64,000 nucleotides of DNA from an uncultured Tenacibaculum sp. (GCA_947493285.1 CANLQH010000001.1:434001-498000); one strand, 5' to 3'. Positions 47,733-56,113 are shown, numbered from the stretch's first letter. The notes: a model not told the origin generated them from the sequence alone. Program-made: numbers and translations.

Positions 47733-47759
47733 AAACTCGAAGCATATACTTCGAGTTTA
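47733..47759 (-). terminator. Rho-independent terminator of the pirin gene
   Basis: AACTCGAAG and CTTCGAGTT pair around a six-base loop, and the minus strand continues with six T. The stem is nearly the same as the one after ettA. Confidence 0.85.
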
Positions 47760-47763
47760 ATAA

Positions 47764-48633
47764 TTAATATAAATATCCCATTTTTCCTTTTTGGTAATCA
47801 CGTAGTGCTTCCATAATCTCAGTCTGAGAATTCATAACATAAGGCCCCCAAGAAGCAACTTTCTCTTTAATTGGTTCACCTGAAAGCACCAATAATGTAC
47901 TTTCTTTTTTAGCTTCAATTTCTATAGAATCACCATCTTGAAGAAAAGTAATCATCTGCGTAGCTCCCTTTTTTAATGTTGCTTCGTTATTAATTAAAAC
48001 TTCACCATCTAATAAATATACTAAAGATTCGTGCGTTTTAGACAAATCTATTTCCATCTTACCTTTTTCAGCAGTTTTAACTGTAAATACATTTACTTCA
48101 GTTTGAGTTTTAATTAACCCTCTTTCACCTTTTTGTTCTCCAGCAATTACTTTTAATTCTATAGTTTCATCATCGTTTTTAACTACTGGAATTTGCTCAC
48201 TTTTTAAATGCTGATAATTTGCAGGCATCATCTTTTTCTCAGCTGGAAGATTTAGCCACAATTGAATTCCCTCTAGTTCTCCTCCTCTTTCTACAAACTC
48301 TTTACTTGGACCTTCAGCATGTATAATTCCACGTCCAGCTGTTGTCCATTGTACATCTCCAGCTTTTACCAACATTTCATTCCCTAAAGAGTCTCTATGT
48401 AATTGTTCTCCTTTAAATAATAAGGTTATCGGTTCAAATCCTCGATGCGGGTGAGGACCTAAATCAAACGGATTATTAAATCTACTGATTGCATACGGAC
48501 CATAATGATGTAGCAACAAAAATGGGTCTACCATCTCTATACCTTCTGTTGGTATTGGTTGTCTTAATCTAATTGGTCCCATATTTACTAATGGACTTCC
48601 TACTTTATGCTGTATTGTTTTTAAATTTTTCAT
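47764..48633 (-). CDS. Pirin family protein
   Basis: A 289-residue bicupin: the N-terminal cupin has DPFLLLHHYGPY, FDLGPHPHRGFEPITLLFKG (metal-binding H-x-H region, about 56-75) and VQWTTAGRGIIHAEGPSK (about 93-110); the C-terminal cupin starts near 170. Bacterial pirins include quercetinases and redox-linked regulators. An operator-like palindrome matching those of the marR and doxX promoters lies about 100 nt upstream of the start (48733-48750), which suggests the same control. Confidence 0.92.
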   Translation of the reverse strand: MKNLKTIQHKVGSPLVNMGPIRLRQPIPTEGIEMVDPFLLLHHYGPYAISRFNNPFDLGPHPHRGFEPITLLFKGEQLHRDSLGNEMLVKAGDVQWTTAGRGIIHAEGPSKEFVERGGELEGIQLWLNLPAEKKMMPANYQHLKSEQIPVVKNDDETIELKVIAGEQKGERGLIKTQTEVNVFTVKTAEKGKMEIDLSKTHESLVYLLDGEVLINNEATLKKGATQMITFLQDGDSIEIEAKKESTLLVLSGEPIKEKVASWGPYVMNSQTEIMEALRDYQKGKMGYLY

Positions 48634-48732
48634 TTTTATATTATTTCAGATTCTACATTTATTTTTTAACTATAAAATGAAAAATTGCTAGGTATTTTTT
48701 GTTTTTTATGTATTCTCTTCATAATTTTAAAG

Positions 48733-48750
48733 TATTTCCCATGGAAAATA
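48733..48750. promoter_or_regulatory. MarR-type operator upstream of pirin
   Basis: TATTTCCCATGGAAAATA is an inverted repeat with one mismatch in the 8-bp arms (TATTTCCC/GGAAAATA). It has the same layout as the sites at 49508-49525 and 51637-51654. No TAnnTTTG box lies at the matching distance, so how it acts here is less clear. Confidence 0.55.
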
Positions 48751-48768
48751 TTTGTGTAAAAAAATACT

Positions 48769-49206
48769 TTAACGTATTTTATCTAACAAATCACTTAACT
48801 GATCTGCTTCTGTTTCAGTTAGATTATCAATAAAATCAATATCAATATTCTTATCAATGTTTTCTAATAATTCCAAACCTTTATTTACAATAGAAATATA
48901 AACTACCCTTCTATCGTGTTCGCAACGAACTCTTTCTATTAGCTTTTTATCGCATAATTTATCCATTAAACGAGTAGCATTCGGAGCTCTCTCTACCATT
49001 CTTTCTTTAATAACTTGAACTTTAGTTGGTTCTCCTGATCCTCTTAAAATTCTAAGAATGTTATATTGCTGAGGCGATAATCCGTAAGGTTTAAAAAACT
49101 CAACTTCTTTGCTATTTAACCAATTAGCTGTGTATTTTATATTGATTAAAGCTTTCACCTTACTATTTGCAAATTTTGATTTTATATCTTTTGAAATATC
49201 CCCCAT
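48769..49206 (-). CDS. MarR family transcriptional regulator
   Basis: A 145-residue winged-helix dimeric repressor: LSPQQYNILRILRGSG (about 43-58) and the recognition helix VERAPNATRLMDKLCDKKLI (about 71-90), wing with CEHDRRVVYISIVNKG (about 95-110). Two cysteines, C85 and C95, lie near the recognition helix and wing and could sense oxidants or electrophiles, as in other MarR proteins; this is inference. It follows the glutaredoxin-like gene by 10 nt and is probably autoregulated through the operator at 49508. Confidence 0.92.
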   Translation of the reverse strand: MGDISKDIKSKFANSKVKALINIKYTANWLNSKEVEFFKPYGLSPQQYNILRILRGSGEPTKVQVIKERMVERAPNATRLMDKLCDKKLIERVRCEHDRRVVYISIVNKGLELLENIDKNIDIDFIDNLTETEADQLSDLLDKIR

Positions 49207-49216
49207 TATTAAATTA

Positions 49217-49465
49217 CTAAGCTCGTAAATTTAAGTTTTTCATTATTTTGTTAAAATCGTCTGATGTTGGTGTTAAATATACTTCTTCATCAACAAATAA
49301 AGTCGGGTATTTAAGCATTCCGTCATACAACTCTTTACTATGCATTTTTGCTTCTTCGTCAGTTGAAACATCTTTATATTCAAAAGGCAACTCGGTTGAT
49401 TTTAAAAAGTTTTTATAAGCAACCGAATGTGCATGTCCTTTTCTTCCGTATAATTTAATCTTCAT
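49217..49465 (-). CDS. Glutaredoxin-like protein lacking cysteine
   Basis: An 82-residue thioredoxin-fold protein: IKLYGRKGHAHSVAYKNFL (3-21), KYPTLFVDEEVYLTP (about 52-66, with the cis-proline loop region). In glutaredoxins the segment after the first strand holds C-P-Y-C; here it reads H11-A-H13-S14, and the protein has no cysteine at all. It therefore cannot do dithiol chemistry; a binding or scaffold role, or metal binding by the histidines, is possible. First gene of the marR unit, with an unusually good Shine-Dalgarno sequence (49472-49479). Confidence 0.8.
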   Translation of the reverse strand: MKIKLYGRKGHAHSVAYKNFLKSTELPFEYKDVSTDEEAKMHSKELYDGMLKYPTLFVDEEVYLTPTSDDFNKIMKNLNLRA

Positions 49466-49471
49466 TTCTTA

Positions 49472-49479
49472 TCTCCTTT
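49472..49479 (-). promoter_or_regulatory. Strong Shine-Dalgarno sequence
   Basis: AAAGGAGA on the minus strand, six bases before the ATG of the glutaredoxin-like gene. Most genes in this window lack any such sequence, as is usual for Bacteroidota, so this is an exception. Confidence 0.65.
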
Positions 49480-49486
49480 CTGAGTA

Positions 49487-49525
49487 CAAATTTACAAAAA
49501 ATATTTTTAGTTTCCAAGGAAACTA
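49487..49525 (-). promoter_or_regulatory. Promoter and MarR-type operator of grx-marR
   Basis: -7 TAAATTTG (49487-49494, minus strand), a 20-nt spacer and -33 TTG (49515-49517). The TTG lies inside the perfect 8-bp inverted repeat TAGTTTCC-AA-GGAAACTA (49508-49525). With a start near 49483 the operator covers -25 to -42, a place for repression. Confidence 0.7.
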
Positions 49526-49563
49526 TTTTAACCGTAAACACCTTTTGAAATGATAGAAATTAA

Positions 49564-49845
49564 TTACGCTAAAACGTCTGAATATTCTGATTTTTTATCA
49601 AAAACTGATTTTGCGAAAGGACACAATGGAATAGCTTTGATTCCTTTTTCTCTCATAAAACTTACCGAAGCCTCCACCAATTTATAACCTACTCCTTGTC
49701 CTCGAAGGTTATCTCCAACTTCGGTATGATCTATAATTATTTTATCATTTCCAGCCCAAGTATAAGTCATTAACGCATCTCTACTTCCGTTAACTTCTAT
49801 ATAAAACTCTCCCTTGTTTCCGTTACCTTCTTGTTGTACTTGCAT
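49564..49845 (-). CDS. Small GNAT-type N-acetyltransferase (YidJ/NATD1-like)
   Basis: A 93-residue minimal GNAT domain: GEFYIEVNGSRDALMTYTW, DHTEVGDNLRGQGVGYKLVEA (about 49-69, acetyl-CoA loop) and KAIPLCPFAKSVFDKKSEY (about 72-90). It belongs to the short N-acetyltransferase group found next to CDGSH-type proteins (YjdJ beside YjdI in E. coli). It begins one base after the CDGSH gene stop and is the last gene of the doxX operon. Substrate unknown. Confidence 0.88.
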   Translation of the reverse strand: MQVQQEGNGNKGEFYIEVNGSRDALMTYTWAGNDKIIIDHTEVGDNLRGQGVGYKLVEASVSFMREKGIKAIPLCPFAKSVFDKKSEYSDVLA

Positions 49846-49846
49846 T

Positions 49847-50278
49847 TTATCCCTTAAATTCAGCTTTTACATGAGCTCCGTCACAATAAGGTTTATTATT
49901 TGAGGCTCCACATCTACAAAATGCTGTGGTTTTATTTTTCTTTTCAGTAGTTCCATCAGAATTAGTAATATGTAAAGTTCCATAAACTAACAATGGACCA
50001 TCTTCTAGAGCTTCAACTTTAGTTTCGGTATGCATTGCTTCTTGACTTTCTCCTTTAGAAACATAAGATAATGCGCCAGACGGACAAGCTTCTACCTGCT
50101 TTTTTATACGAGCAGTAGTTGCACCTTCCATATTTACCCATGGTCGGTTTTGAGGGTTAAATACCTGTAGTAGCTCTTTCCAACATTTTTTGGCATGAAT
50201 ACAGGTATTAGGTTTCCAAACTACAGTAATATCATCATTACTATATTCTTTTACTATTTCCTTCTTTCCGTCTGACAT
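49847..50278 (-). CDS. (4Fe-4S)-binding and CDGSH iron-sulfur protein
   Basis: A 143-residue protein with two metal-binding parts: an N-terminal divergent ferredoxin-like domain (WKPNTCIHAKKCWKELLQVF about 21-40, VEACPSGALSYV about 67-78) and a C-terminal CDGSH domain C-R-C-x2-S-x3-P-x-C-D-G-x-H (about 120-135), which binds a 2Fe-2S cluster through three Cys and one His. Related to E. coli YjdI with a fused CDGSH part. Probably an electron-transfer or redox-sensing protein. Part of the doxX-osmC operon. Confidence 0.9.
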   Translation of the reverse strand: MSDGKKEIVKEYSNDDITVVWKPNTCIHAKKCWKELLQVFNPQNRPWVNMEGATTARIKKQVEACPSGALSYVSKGESQEAMHTETKVEALEDGPLLVYGTLHITNSDGTTEKKNKTTAFCRCGASNNKPYCDGAHVKAEFKG

Positions 50279-50295
50279 AACTTAAGTTTTATTAA

Positions 50296-50826
50296 TTATA
50301 ATGAGTTTTCGAAAGTTGCAACTGCTTCTTTTAATTTTTCATTTAATTCTTCATTTACAACACTTCCGTCTTTAAAGTTATCATAAAATACTGGAAATGA
50401 AAAATTTGAAACCACATTGGCTCCCATATGAGGAAAAGTACCTAATGCTGAAGCTAAAACTCCTGCACCTCCTCTACCTCCTGGTGATGCTGCCATAACC
50501 AGTACTGGTTTTTTTCTAAATACTTCTCTGTTTTTTCTAGAAGCCCAATCAAAAATATTTTTAAAGGCTGCTGAATAAGATCCATTATGCTCAGCTAACG
50601 ACACGATAAACCCATCATATTGATCTAAAGTTTCATTAAACTTTGCTGCACCTTGTGGATACTCTTCGCTTTTCTCGATATCTTCACTAAAAACTGGTGC
50701 GCTATAATCGTTTAAATCAAGCACATCAAACGAAGTATCTTTTAACTGTGTTGCTGCATAACCTGCTAATTGTTTGTTTATTGAAGTAGTACTTGTACTT
50801 CCTGCAAAAGCTGCTATTTTTTTCAT
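50296..50826 (-). CDS. NADPH-dependent FMN reductase family protein
   Basis: A 176-residue flavodoxin-fold protein with the phosphate-binding FAGSTSTTSINKQLAGY (about 6-22), SLAEHNGSYSAAFKNIFDW (about 76-94) and KPVLVMAASPGGRGG (about 104-118). Such enzymes reduce flavins, quinones or azo dyes. In this operon a quinone- or electrophile-reducing role is likely but not shown by the sequence. Confidence 0.88.
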   Translation of the reverse strand: MKKIAAFAGSTSTTSINKQLAGYAATQLKDTSFDVLDLNDYSAPVFSEDIEKSEEYPQGAAKFNETLDQYDGFIVSLAEHNGSYSAAFKNIFDWASRKNREVFRKKPVLVMAASPGGRGGAGVLASALGTFPHMGANVVSNFSFPVFYDNFKDGSVVNEELNEKLKEAVATFENSL

Positions 50827-50834
50827 CTTTTAAT

Positions 50835-51242
50835 CTAAATTATTTTGCTGATTATAGGAGTTTCTCCTTTTACCATTTTTGCAACAGGACATTTCCCTGC
50901 GATTTCTATTAATTTTTCTCTTTGCTCTTCTGTTACCTCTTTTTCAAAAGAGATTTCTTCTACTAATGATTTCTTAATTCCTTCAGAAGTTAACTCTTGT
51001 TTTTGGACTACTTTCACAGTAATTTTTCCAAGATCCCAACCTTTTCTTTCAGCATACATACGTAATGTAATTGAAACACAACCACCAATAGCTGTTAATA
51101 AATATTCTACTGGTGTTGGTCCATTATCATCTCCGCCTTTATCAATAGGTTCATCTATAACCGCAAAATGATTTCTCATTTTTGCTTCTGCTAAATAATC
51201 GCGATTCGTTAAAATAACTTCTGATGTTGTATTATTAGCCAT
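50835..51242 (-). CDS. OsmC family protein
   Basis: A 135-residue protein with the two catalytic cysteines of the OsmC/Ohr superfamily: the first in LTAIGGCVSITLRMYAERKG (about 48-67) and the second in IAGKCPVAKMVKGET (about 112-126). These reduce organic peroxides with a dithiol partner. The start overlaps the doxX stop by 8 nt, so they are co-translated. Confidence 0.9.
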   Translation of the reverse strand: MANNTTSEVILTNRDYLAEAKMRNHFAVIDEPIDKGGDDNGPTPVEYLLTAIGGCVSITLRMYAERKGWDLGKITVKVVQKQELTSEGIKKSLVEEISFEKEVTEEQREKLIEIAGKCPVAKMVKGETPIISKII

Positions 51243-51591
51243 GAACTTTTTTACTAAAAATATAAGAAACTACTAATAAAACCATTGCCATAACTGCTCC
51301 CATTTGTTCTCCATCTCCGATCATAAAATGTGCAAAAAATGCAAGTATAAAAGCAAAGAAAAAACCTGCGTATGCCCATTCTTTCAAAAAGCTATCTTTT
51401 AAAAACCAAATAGCAACCAATCCTAAAATTTTAGCCATTCCATATGGGTAAATTATATAAGTAGGATATCCAAATCCTTCAAACATTTTTGCAACTTCAG
51501 CATTGTTAAAAAAATACATTCCTGCAGAAAAAAGCATTAATAAAGTTAATAATCCAGTTGCTGCGTAATAAATAATTTTGTCTCGTTTCAT
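51235..51591 (-). CDS. DoxX-like family membrane protein
   Basis: A 118-residue protein with four hydrophobic helices (about 8-25, 43-62, 70-88, 94-113), the layout of DoxX/DoxD-like small membrane proteins. In other bacteria DoxX is linked to thiol and oxidative stress together with flavoenzymes. First gene of the operon doxX-osmC-FMN reductase-CDGSH-GNAT; its promoter is overlapped by a MarR-type operator. Confidence 0.85.
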   Translation of the reverse strand: MKRDKIIYYAATGLLTLLMLFSAGMYFFNNAEVAKMFEGFGYPTYIIYPYGMAKILGLVAIWFLKDSFLKEWAYAGFFFAFILAFFAHFMIGDGEQMGAVMAMVLLVVSYIFSKKVHG

Positions 51592-51615
51592 TCTTAATTA
51601 GTTTTAAATTCGATT

Positions 51616-51654
51616 CAAAGATATAAAAAATATTTTTATTTACCATGGAATATA
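51616..51654 (-). promoter_or_regulatory. Promoter and MarR-type operator of the doxX operon
   Basis: -7 TATCTTTG (51616-51623, minus strand) predicts a start near 51612. The inverted repeat TATTTACCATGGAATATA (51637-51654) covers -25 to -42, exactly the same position as the operator before grx-marR. Confidence 0.65.
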
Positions 51655-51709
51655 TTCTCCAGGTATTTAAATTTGTTTTTTATCATTTTTAAAGATACAG
51701 ATAAAAACA

Positions 51710-51717
51710 TATATTTG
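51710..51717 (+). promoter_or_regulatory. -7 promoter box for the MarR-GNAT gene
   Basis: TATATTTG predicts a start near 51721 and a leader of about 33 nt. It lies 56 nt away from the operator at 51637, so it need not share the control of the divergent doxX operon. Confidence 0.5.
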
Positions 51718-51753
51718 CATAAGTGCTTATATAATTAATTATAATAATATATT

Positions 51754-52713
51754 ATGGATGCTTTAAAAGGGTTTGGAGAAATTGGAATGGGCTCTCGATT
51801 AAAGAGAGTGAGTGAATATATGATGAGAGAAACTCAACTAGTATACGATAAATATAATATTGATTTTGATCCCTACTTATTCCCTACTTTTAAGATTATT
51901 AAAAACAAAAACGGAGTTACGAACTCTGAAATAACTGCTAGTCTTCAAATATCTCAACCTGCTACAACACAGGCGATCAACAAGCTTTTAAAAAAAGAAT
52001 TAATTTTTTTAAAAGAAGATAAAATTGATAAACGAAAAAAAGTAATCGTTCTTTCTAAAAAAGGAAGAGAGCTTATACAGAACGTAACTCCGATTTGGGA
52101 TAGCATAGAGCAAACTATAAAAAACTACACCAACATTACATCAAACTCTTTAGTAGAGCACTTAAATATATTAGAAGAAAAATTTAATACCAAAGCTTTT
52201 AGTAAAGCTATCATAGAACACATACAAATGAATACTATAAAAAAACACAACCTAGAAATTGAAAAATTTAAAAAAAAGTATGCTTCTTCTTTTTACGATT
52301 TAAACATCGAATGGCTAAAAACTTTCTTTTACGTTGAACCTTATGACGAAGAAGTATTAAGTAATCCCGATAAATACATTATTGATAAAGGAGGACATAT
52401 TTTTTTCGCGAAACTAAATAATAAAATTGTAGGCACAGTAGCATTAATGCCTATGAAAGAAAAGAATGTTTACGAACTAACTAAAATGGCTGTTTCTCCT
52501 AAACATCGAGGTTATAAAATTGGACAACAATTAATGCAAAAATGTATTGATTTTGCCAAAGAACAAAGTTTTGATAAACTCGTTTTATACTCTAGCACAA
52601 AACTTGAAAACGCAATCTACATCTATAGAAAATATGGTTTTATAGAAATTCCTGTTGAAGAAAATTCTCCTTATGTTAGAAGTGATATTAAAATGGAATT
52701 AAAAACCAATTAA
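51754..52713 (+). CDS. MarR-type regulator fused to GNAT acetyltransferase
   Basis: A 319-residue two-domain protein. Residues about 10-145 are a MarR-type winged helix (SEITASLQISQPATTQAINK, then KRKKVIVLSKKGRELIQ). Residues about 170-317 are a GNAT domain with LTKMAVSPKHRGYKIGQQLMQ (about 248-268, acetyl-CoA loop) and ENAIYIYRKYGFIEIP. This HTH-GNAT fusion is known in many bacteria; the acetyltransferase substrate and the genes controlled are unknown. It is divergent from the doxX operon and convergent with aceA, with a terminator between. Confidence 0.9.
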   Translation: MDALKGFGEIGMGSRLKRVSEYMMRETQLVYDKYNIDFDPYLFPTFKIIKNKNGVTNSEITASLQISQPATTQAINKLLKKELIFLKEDKIDKRKKVIVLSKKGRELIQNVTPIWDSIEQTIKNYTNITSNSLVEHLNILEEKFNTKAFSKAIIEHIQMNTIKKHNLEIEKFKKKYASSFYDLNIEWLKTFFYVEPYDEEVLSNPDKYIIDKGGHIFFAKLNNKIVGTVALMPMKEKNVYELTKMAVSPKHRGYKIGQQLMQKCIDFAKEQSFDKLVLYSSTKLENAIYIYRKYGFIEIPVEENSPYVRSDIKMELKTN

Positions 52714-52715
52714 CA

Positions 52716-52745
52716 AAAAACTCCAGCATAAAGCTGGAGTTTTAA
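52716..52745. terminator. Bidirectional terminator
   Basis: ACTCCAGC (52720-52727) and GCTGGAGT (52733-52740) form a perfect stem with A and T runs on both sides, between MarR-GNAT and aceA. Confidence 0.9.
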
Positions 52746-52760
52746 TTTTTGAATCTATAA

Positions 52761-54380
52761 TTACACTACTTCTAATTCAATTTTTCTAACCTCTGTAGTC
52801 TCAAACTGATTAGAAGTGTTCTTTTCTCCACCAGCTTTTAACGCTTTGTCTCCTGCAAAGAATGTTTTATGATCATCACCTAAATCAGAACCTGCCATTC
52901 TTTGATGTTTAACACAAGACACTCCTTTTCTTATTTCTTGACGTTGCACCCCCCTTACATAAGCTAACATACCTTCTTCACCAAAATACCCTTCAGTTAA
53001 ATCATTCATATGCAATGCTGTAGTATGATATGTCGGCAATGTAATTAAATGATGAAATATTCCTGCCTCTCTAGCTCCATCCATTTGGAAAGTTCTGATT
53101 TTCTGATCTGCTAAATAACATAATTCTGATCCATCATATTGAGCATCCATTAAATTATTCCTGTCATAACTCGTCATATTCTCACCTTCTTCTAGCATTT
53201 CATCATAAGCTTGATTACGGAAATTCAATGTCCAGTTAAATGACGGTGAATTATTATAAACCAACTTCGCATTTGGAATTACTTCTCTTACACGGTTTAC
53301 CATATGCGCAATTTGTTTTACGTTTGGCGTTGGCGTTTCTATCCATAGTAAATCTGCCCCGTTTTGTAAGCTTGTAATACAATCTAATACCACTCTATCA
53401 ATATTAGACCCGTCTTTAAACTTATATAACCCATTTGATAATCTTACAGGACGAACCAGTTTGCCGTCTCTTTTTAACAACACATCATCTTCTCTAGCAT
53501 TTTCAATAGCAATTTCTTCAGCTTCAACAAAAGCTAAATATTGAGATGCTAAATCTCCTGGTTCTTGACTTACTGGTAGTTTTTGTGTAAGTCCTGCCCC
53601 TTCAGAATCCGTTCTAGCCACTATAATTCCATCTTCTACACCTAACTCTAAAAAAGCATAACGAATCGCATTTAATTTTGCTATAAAATCTTCGTGTGGT
53701 ACTGTTACTTTACCATCTTGATGTCCGCACTGTTTTGCATCTGAAACTTGGTTTTCAATTTGAATTGCACAGGCTCCAGCTTTAATCATCTTTTTAGCCA
53801 ATAAATAGGTAGCTTCTTCATTACCAAAACCAGCATCAATATCAGCAATGATTGGCACAATATGAGATTCAAAATTATCTATTTCATTCTGTACATCTTC
53901 TCCGCTTTCTAGTCTTCTGAATAAGTCATTCAACTCAATTGCATCAGCTTGACGTAAAAAATCATAAATCTCTTCAATAAGAGAAGATACCGCTGTTTTT
54001 TCATGCATTGATTGATCTGGTAATGGTCCAAATTCTGAACGCAATGCAGCTACCATCCAGCCTGAAAGATATAAATATCTTTTACTTGTTGTTTTATGAT
54101 GTTTCTTTACTGAAATCATTTTTTGCTGGGCTACAAACCCATGCCAACAACCTAATGACTGTGTATATTGTGAATTATCTGCATCATATGCCTCCATATC
54201 TCCTCTCATAATCGCTGCAGTATATTTTGCAATATCTAACCCCGTTTTAAAACGATTTTGAGTAACCATTCTTGCAGCACTCTTCGGGTTTATTGCATCC
54301 CATGTGTCCCCATACTTTTTCTTTAAAGTTTTTACAGTTTCTAAGGCTGAACTATAACTTCCTTGAGCTAAATTTTTCAT
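52761..54380 (-). CDS. aceA: Isocitrate lyase
   Basis: Splits isocitrate into succinate and glyoxylate, first step of the glyoxylate shunt. At 539 residues it belongs to the larger isocitrate lyase group. The catalytic segment is AKQCGHQDGKVTVP (about 210-223, catalytic Cys in QCGH), preceded by PIIADIDAGFGNEEATYLL (about 171-189) and followed by ARTDSEGA. Compared with the E. coli KKCGH motif the second Lys is Gln, which I understand to be normal in this larger group. It lies 79 nt after aceB on the same strand. Confidence 0.95.
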   Translation of the reverse strand: MKNLAQGSYSSALETVKTLKKKYGDTWDAINPKSAARMVTQNRFKTGLDIAKYTAAIMRGDMEAYDADNSQYTQSLGCWHGFVAQQKMISVKKHHKTTSKRYLYLSGWMVAALRSEFGPLPDQSMHEKTAVSSLIEEIYDFLRQADAIELNDLFRRLESGEDVQNEIDNFESHIVPIIADIDAGFGNEEATYLLAKKMIKAGACAIQIENQVSDAKQCGHQDGKVTVPHEDFIAKLNAIRYAFLELGVEDGIIVARTDSEGAGLTQKLPVSQEPGDLASQYLAFVEAEEIAIENAREDDVLLKRDGKLVRPVRLSNGLYKFKDGSNIDRVVLDCITSLQNGADLLWIETPTPNVKQIAHMVNRVREVIPNAKLVYNNSPSFNWTLNFRNQAYDEMLEEGENMTSYDRNNLMDAQYDGSELCYLADQKIRTFQMDGAREAGIFHHLITLPTYHTTALHMNDLTEGYFGEEGMLAYVRGVQRQEIRKGVSCVKHQRMAGSDLGDDHKTFFAGDKALKAGGEKNTSNQFETTEVRKIELEVV

Positions 54381-54424
54381 AATTTTGTGTTGTTAAATAA
54401 GTTATTGATTTTGTTAATAGCTTA

Positions 54425-54454
54425 CCCCTTTAAATGTTGCCGCATTTTTAGGGG
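54425..54454 (-). other. Stem-loop between aceB and aceA
   Basis: CCCC-TTT-AAATG and CATTT-TTA-GGGG pair with a small internal loop, starting six bases after the aceB stop. No T-run follows on the minus strand, so it is not a classical terminator there; it may protect the aceB mRNA end or set the ratio of the two enzymes. Confidence 0.5.
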
Positions 54455-54459
54455 CTTTT

Positions 54460-56055
54460 TTATAAATATTTATATGCTGGTAAGGTTAAAAACTCTACAA
54501 ACTCTTCATTAAGAATTAGATTATCAAATAATTCAATTGCAGTTTCAAACTTTCCTTTAGCATACCTTTCATCCCCTAAATAGTTTTTTACTTTTTGGAT
54601 TTCTTCTTTTTTGTATTGCTCATACATATCTTTTGTAAACCTTCTACCATCCTCTAACAAAACACCTTTATGCAACCATTGCCATACTTGTGTTCTTGAA
54701 ATCTCTGCAGTCGCTGCATCTTCCATTAAATTGTACAAAGCTGCTGCCCCTTGCCCCATTAACCAAGATTCTATGTATAAAATTCCAACATTAATATTAT
54801 CCCTAATTCCTTCTTCTGTAATAGTTCCTTTTGGCAATTCAACTAACTCACGCTCAGTAATTGATAATTCTTCTAATTTTTTATCTATCTGATTCGCATT
54901 TGGCATCGCTTCATTAAATACATCCATAGCTACTTTTACCAATCCTGGGTGCGCTACCCATGTACCATCGTGCCCATTTTTTGCTTCTTGTAATTTATCA
55001 TTATATACTTTTTTGAAAGCCAACTTATTTGCCTCTTCATTATTTCTCACAGGAATTTGCGCCGCCATACCTCCCATAGCATGTACACCTCTTCTATGAC
55101 ATGATTGTATTACGCGTAGCGAATAGGCTTTCATAAAAGGACTACTCATTGTAACTTGAGCTCTGTTTGGTACAATAAAACTTTTATGATTTCTAAATTT
55201 TTTGATATATGAAAAGATGTAATCCCAACGACCACAGTTTAAACCAGCCATATGATTTCTTAACTCATAAATAATTTCATCTAATTGAAAACTAGCAGTA
55301 ATTGTTTCAACAAGAACAGTAGCTTTTATTGTTTTTTGAGACACTCCTAAATAATCTTGAGCAAATACAAATACATCATTCCACCAACGAGCTTCTTTAT
55401 AATGTTCTAACTTGGGTAAGTAGAAATATGTAGCACTTCCTTTTTTTAACAATGCATCAATATTATGAAAGAAATACAATCCAAAATCTACTAAAGAAGC
55501 TGACATTTCTTTTCCTTCTATAACAAAATGCTTTTCATTTAAATGTAATCCTCTTGGTCTCACTAATAAAGTAGCCACACTTTCATTTAATTGATATGTT
55601 TTATCTTTCTTTTCGTTATAAAAAGAAATTGTTCTGTTTACTGCATCTCTTAAATTTACTTGTCCATCTAAAACATTAGCTAGAGTTGGTGAATTACTAT
55701 CTTCAAAATCAGCCATAAATGTTTTAGCCCCAGAATTTAAAGCGTTGATAATCATTTTTCTCTCAACAGGACCAGTAATCTCTACTCTCCGATCTAATAA
55801 ATCTTTTGGTAATGCTGCACATTTCCAATCGCTTTCTCTAACAGCTTTTGTTTCTTCTGGAAAACTTGGATAATACCCTGCATCGAAATAAGCTTGCTCA
55901 ATTACTCTTTCTTCTAATAACTGATATCTCTCTGCATCAAATTTTTCATGGAGCTGAATTAAAAATGCTTTAGCCTCATCTGTTAAAACACTTTTATACT
56001 CAACTTCATCAAAACCATTAAATTGAATTCCTTTAACTAAAACATCCTGATTCAT
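54460..56055 (-). CDS. aceB: Malate synthase A
   Basis: Condenses glyoxylate with acetyl-CoA to malate, second step of the glyoxylate shunt. The 531-residue protein matches the A-type length. Signatures: GAKTFMADFEDSNSPTLAN (about 108-126), LVRPRGLHLNEKHF (about 162-175, catalytic Arg), NCGRWDYIFSYIKKF (about 271-285) and the C-terminal SWLMGQGAAALYNLMEDAATAEISR-type helix region. It is upstream of aceA in a two-gene unit, divergent from an XRE/ImmA-type regulator with a palindrome between. Confidence 0.97.
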   Translation of the reverse strand: MNQDVLVKGIQFNGFDEVEYKSVLTDEAKAFLIQLHEKFDAERYQLLEERVIEQAYFDAGYYPSFPEETKAVRESDWKCAALPKDLLDRRVEITGPVERKMIINALNSGAKTFMADFEDSNSPTLANVLDGQVNLRDAVNRTISFYNEKKDKTYQLNESVATLLVRPRGLHLNEKHFVIEGKEMSASLVDFGLYFFHNIDALLKKGSATYFYLPKLEHYKEARWWNDVFVFAQDYLGVSQKTIKATVLVETITASFQLDEIIYELRNHMAGLNCGRWDYIFSYIKKFRNHKSFIVPNRAQVTMSSPFMKAYSLRVIQSCHRRGVHAMGGMAAQIPVRNNEEANKLAFKKVYNDKLQEAKNGHDGTWVAHPGLVKVAMDVFNEAMPNANQIDKKLEELSITERELVELPKGTITEEGIRDNINVGILYIESWLMGQGAAALYNLMEDAATAEISRTQVWQWLHKGVLLEDGRRFTKDMYEQYKKEEIQKVKNYLGDERYAKGKFETAIELFDNLILNEEFVEFLTLPAYKYL

Positions 56056-56113
56056 AATAACTTATTTTTAATTATTGACACTTCAATATTATAAAAAAGA
56101 ACTCAAAACAAAA

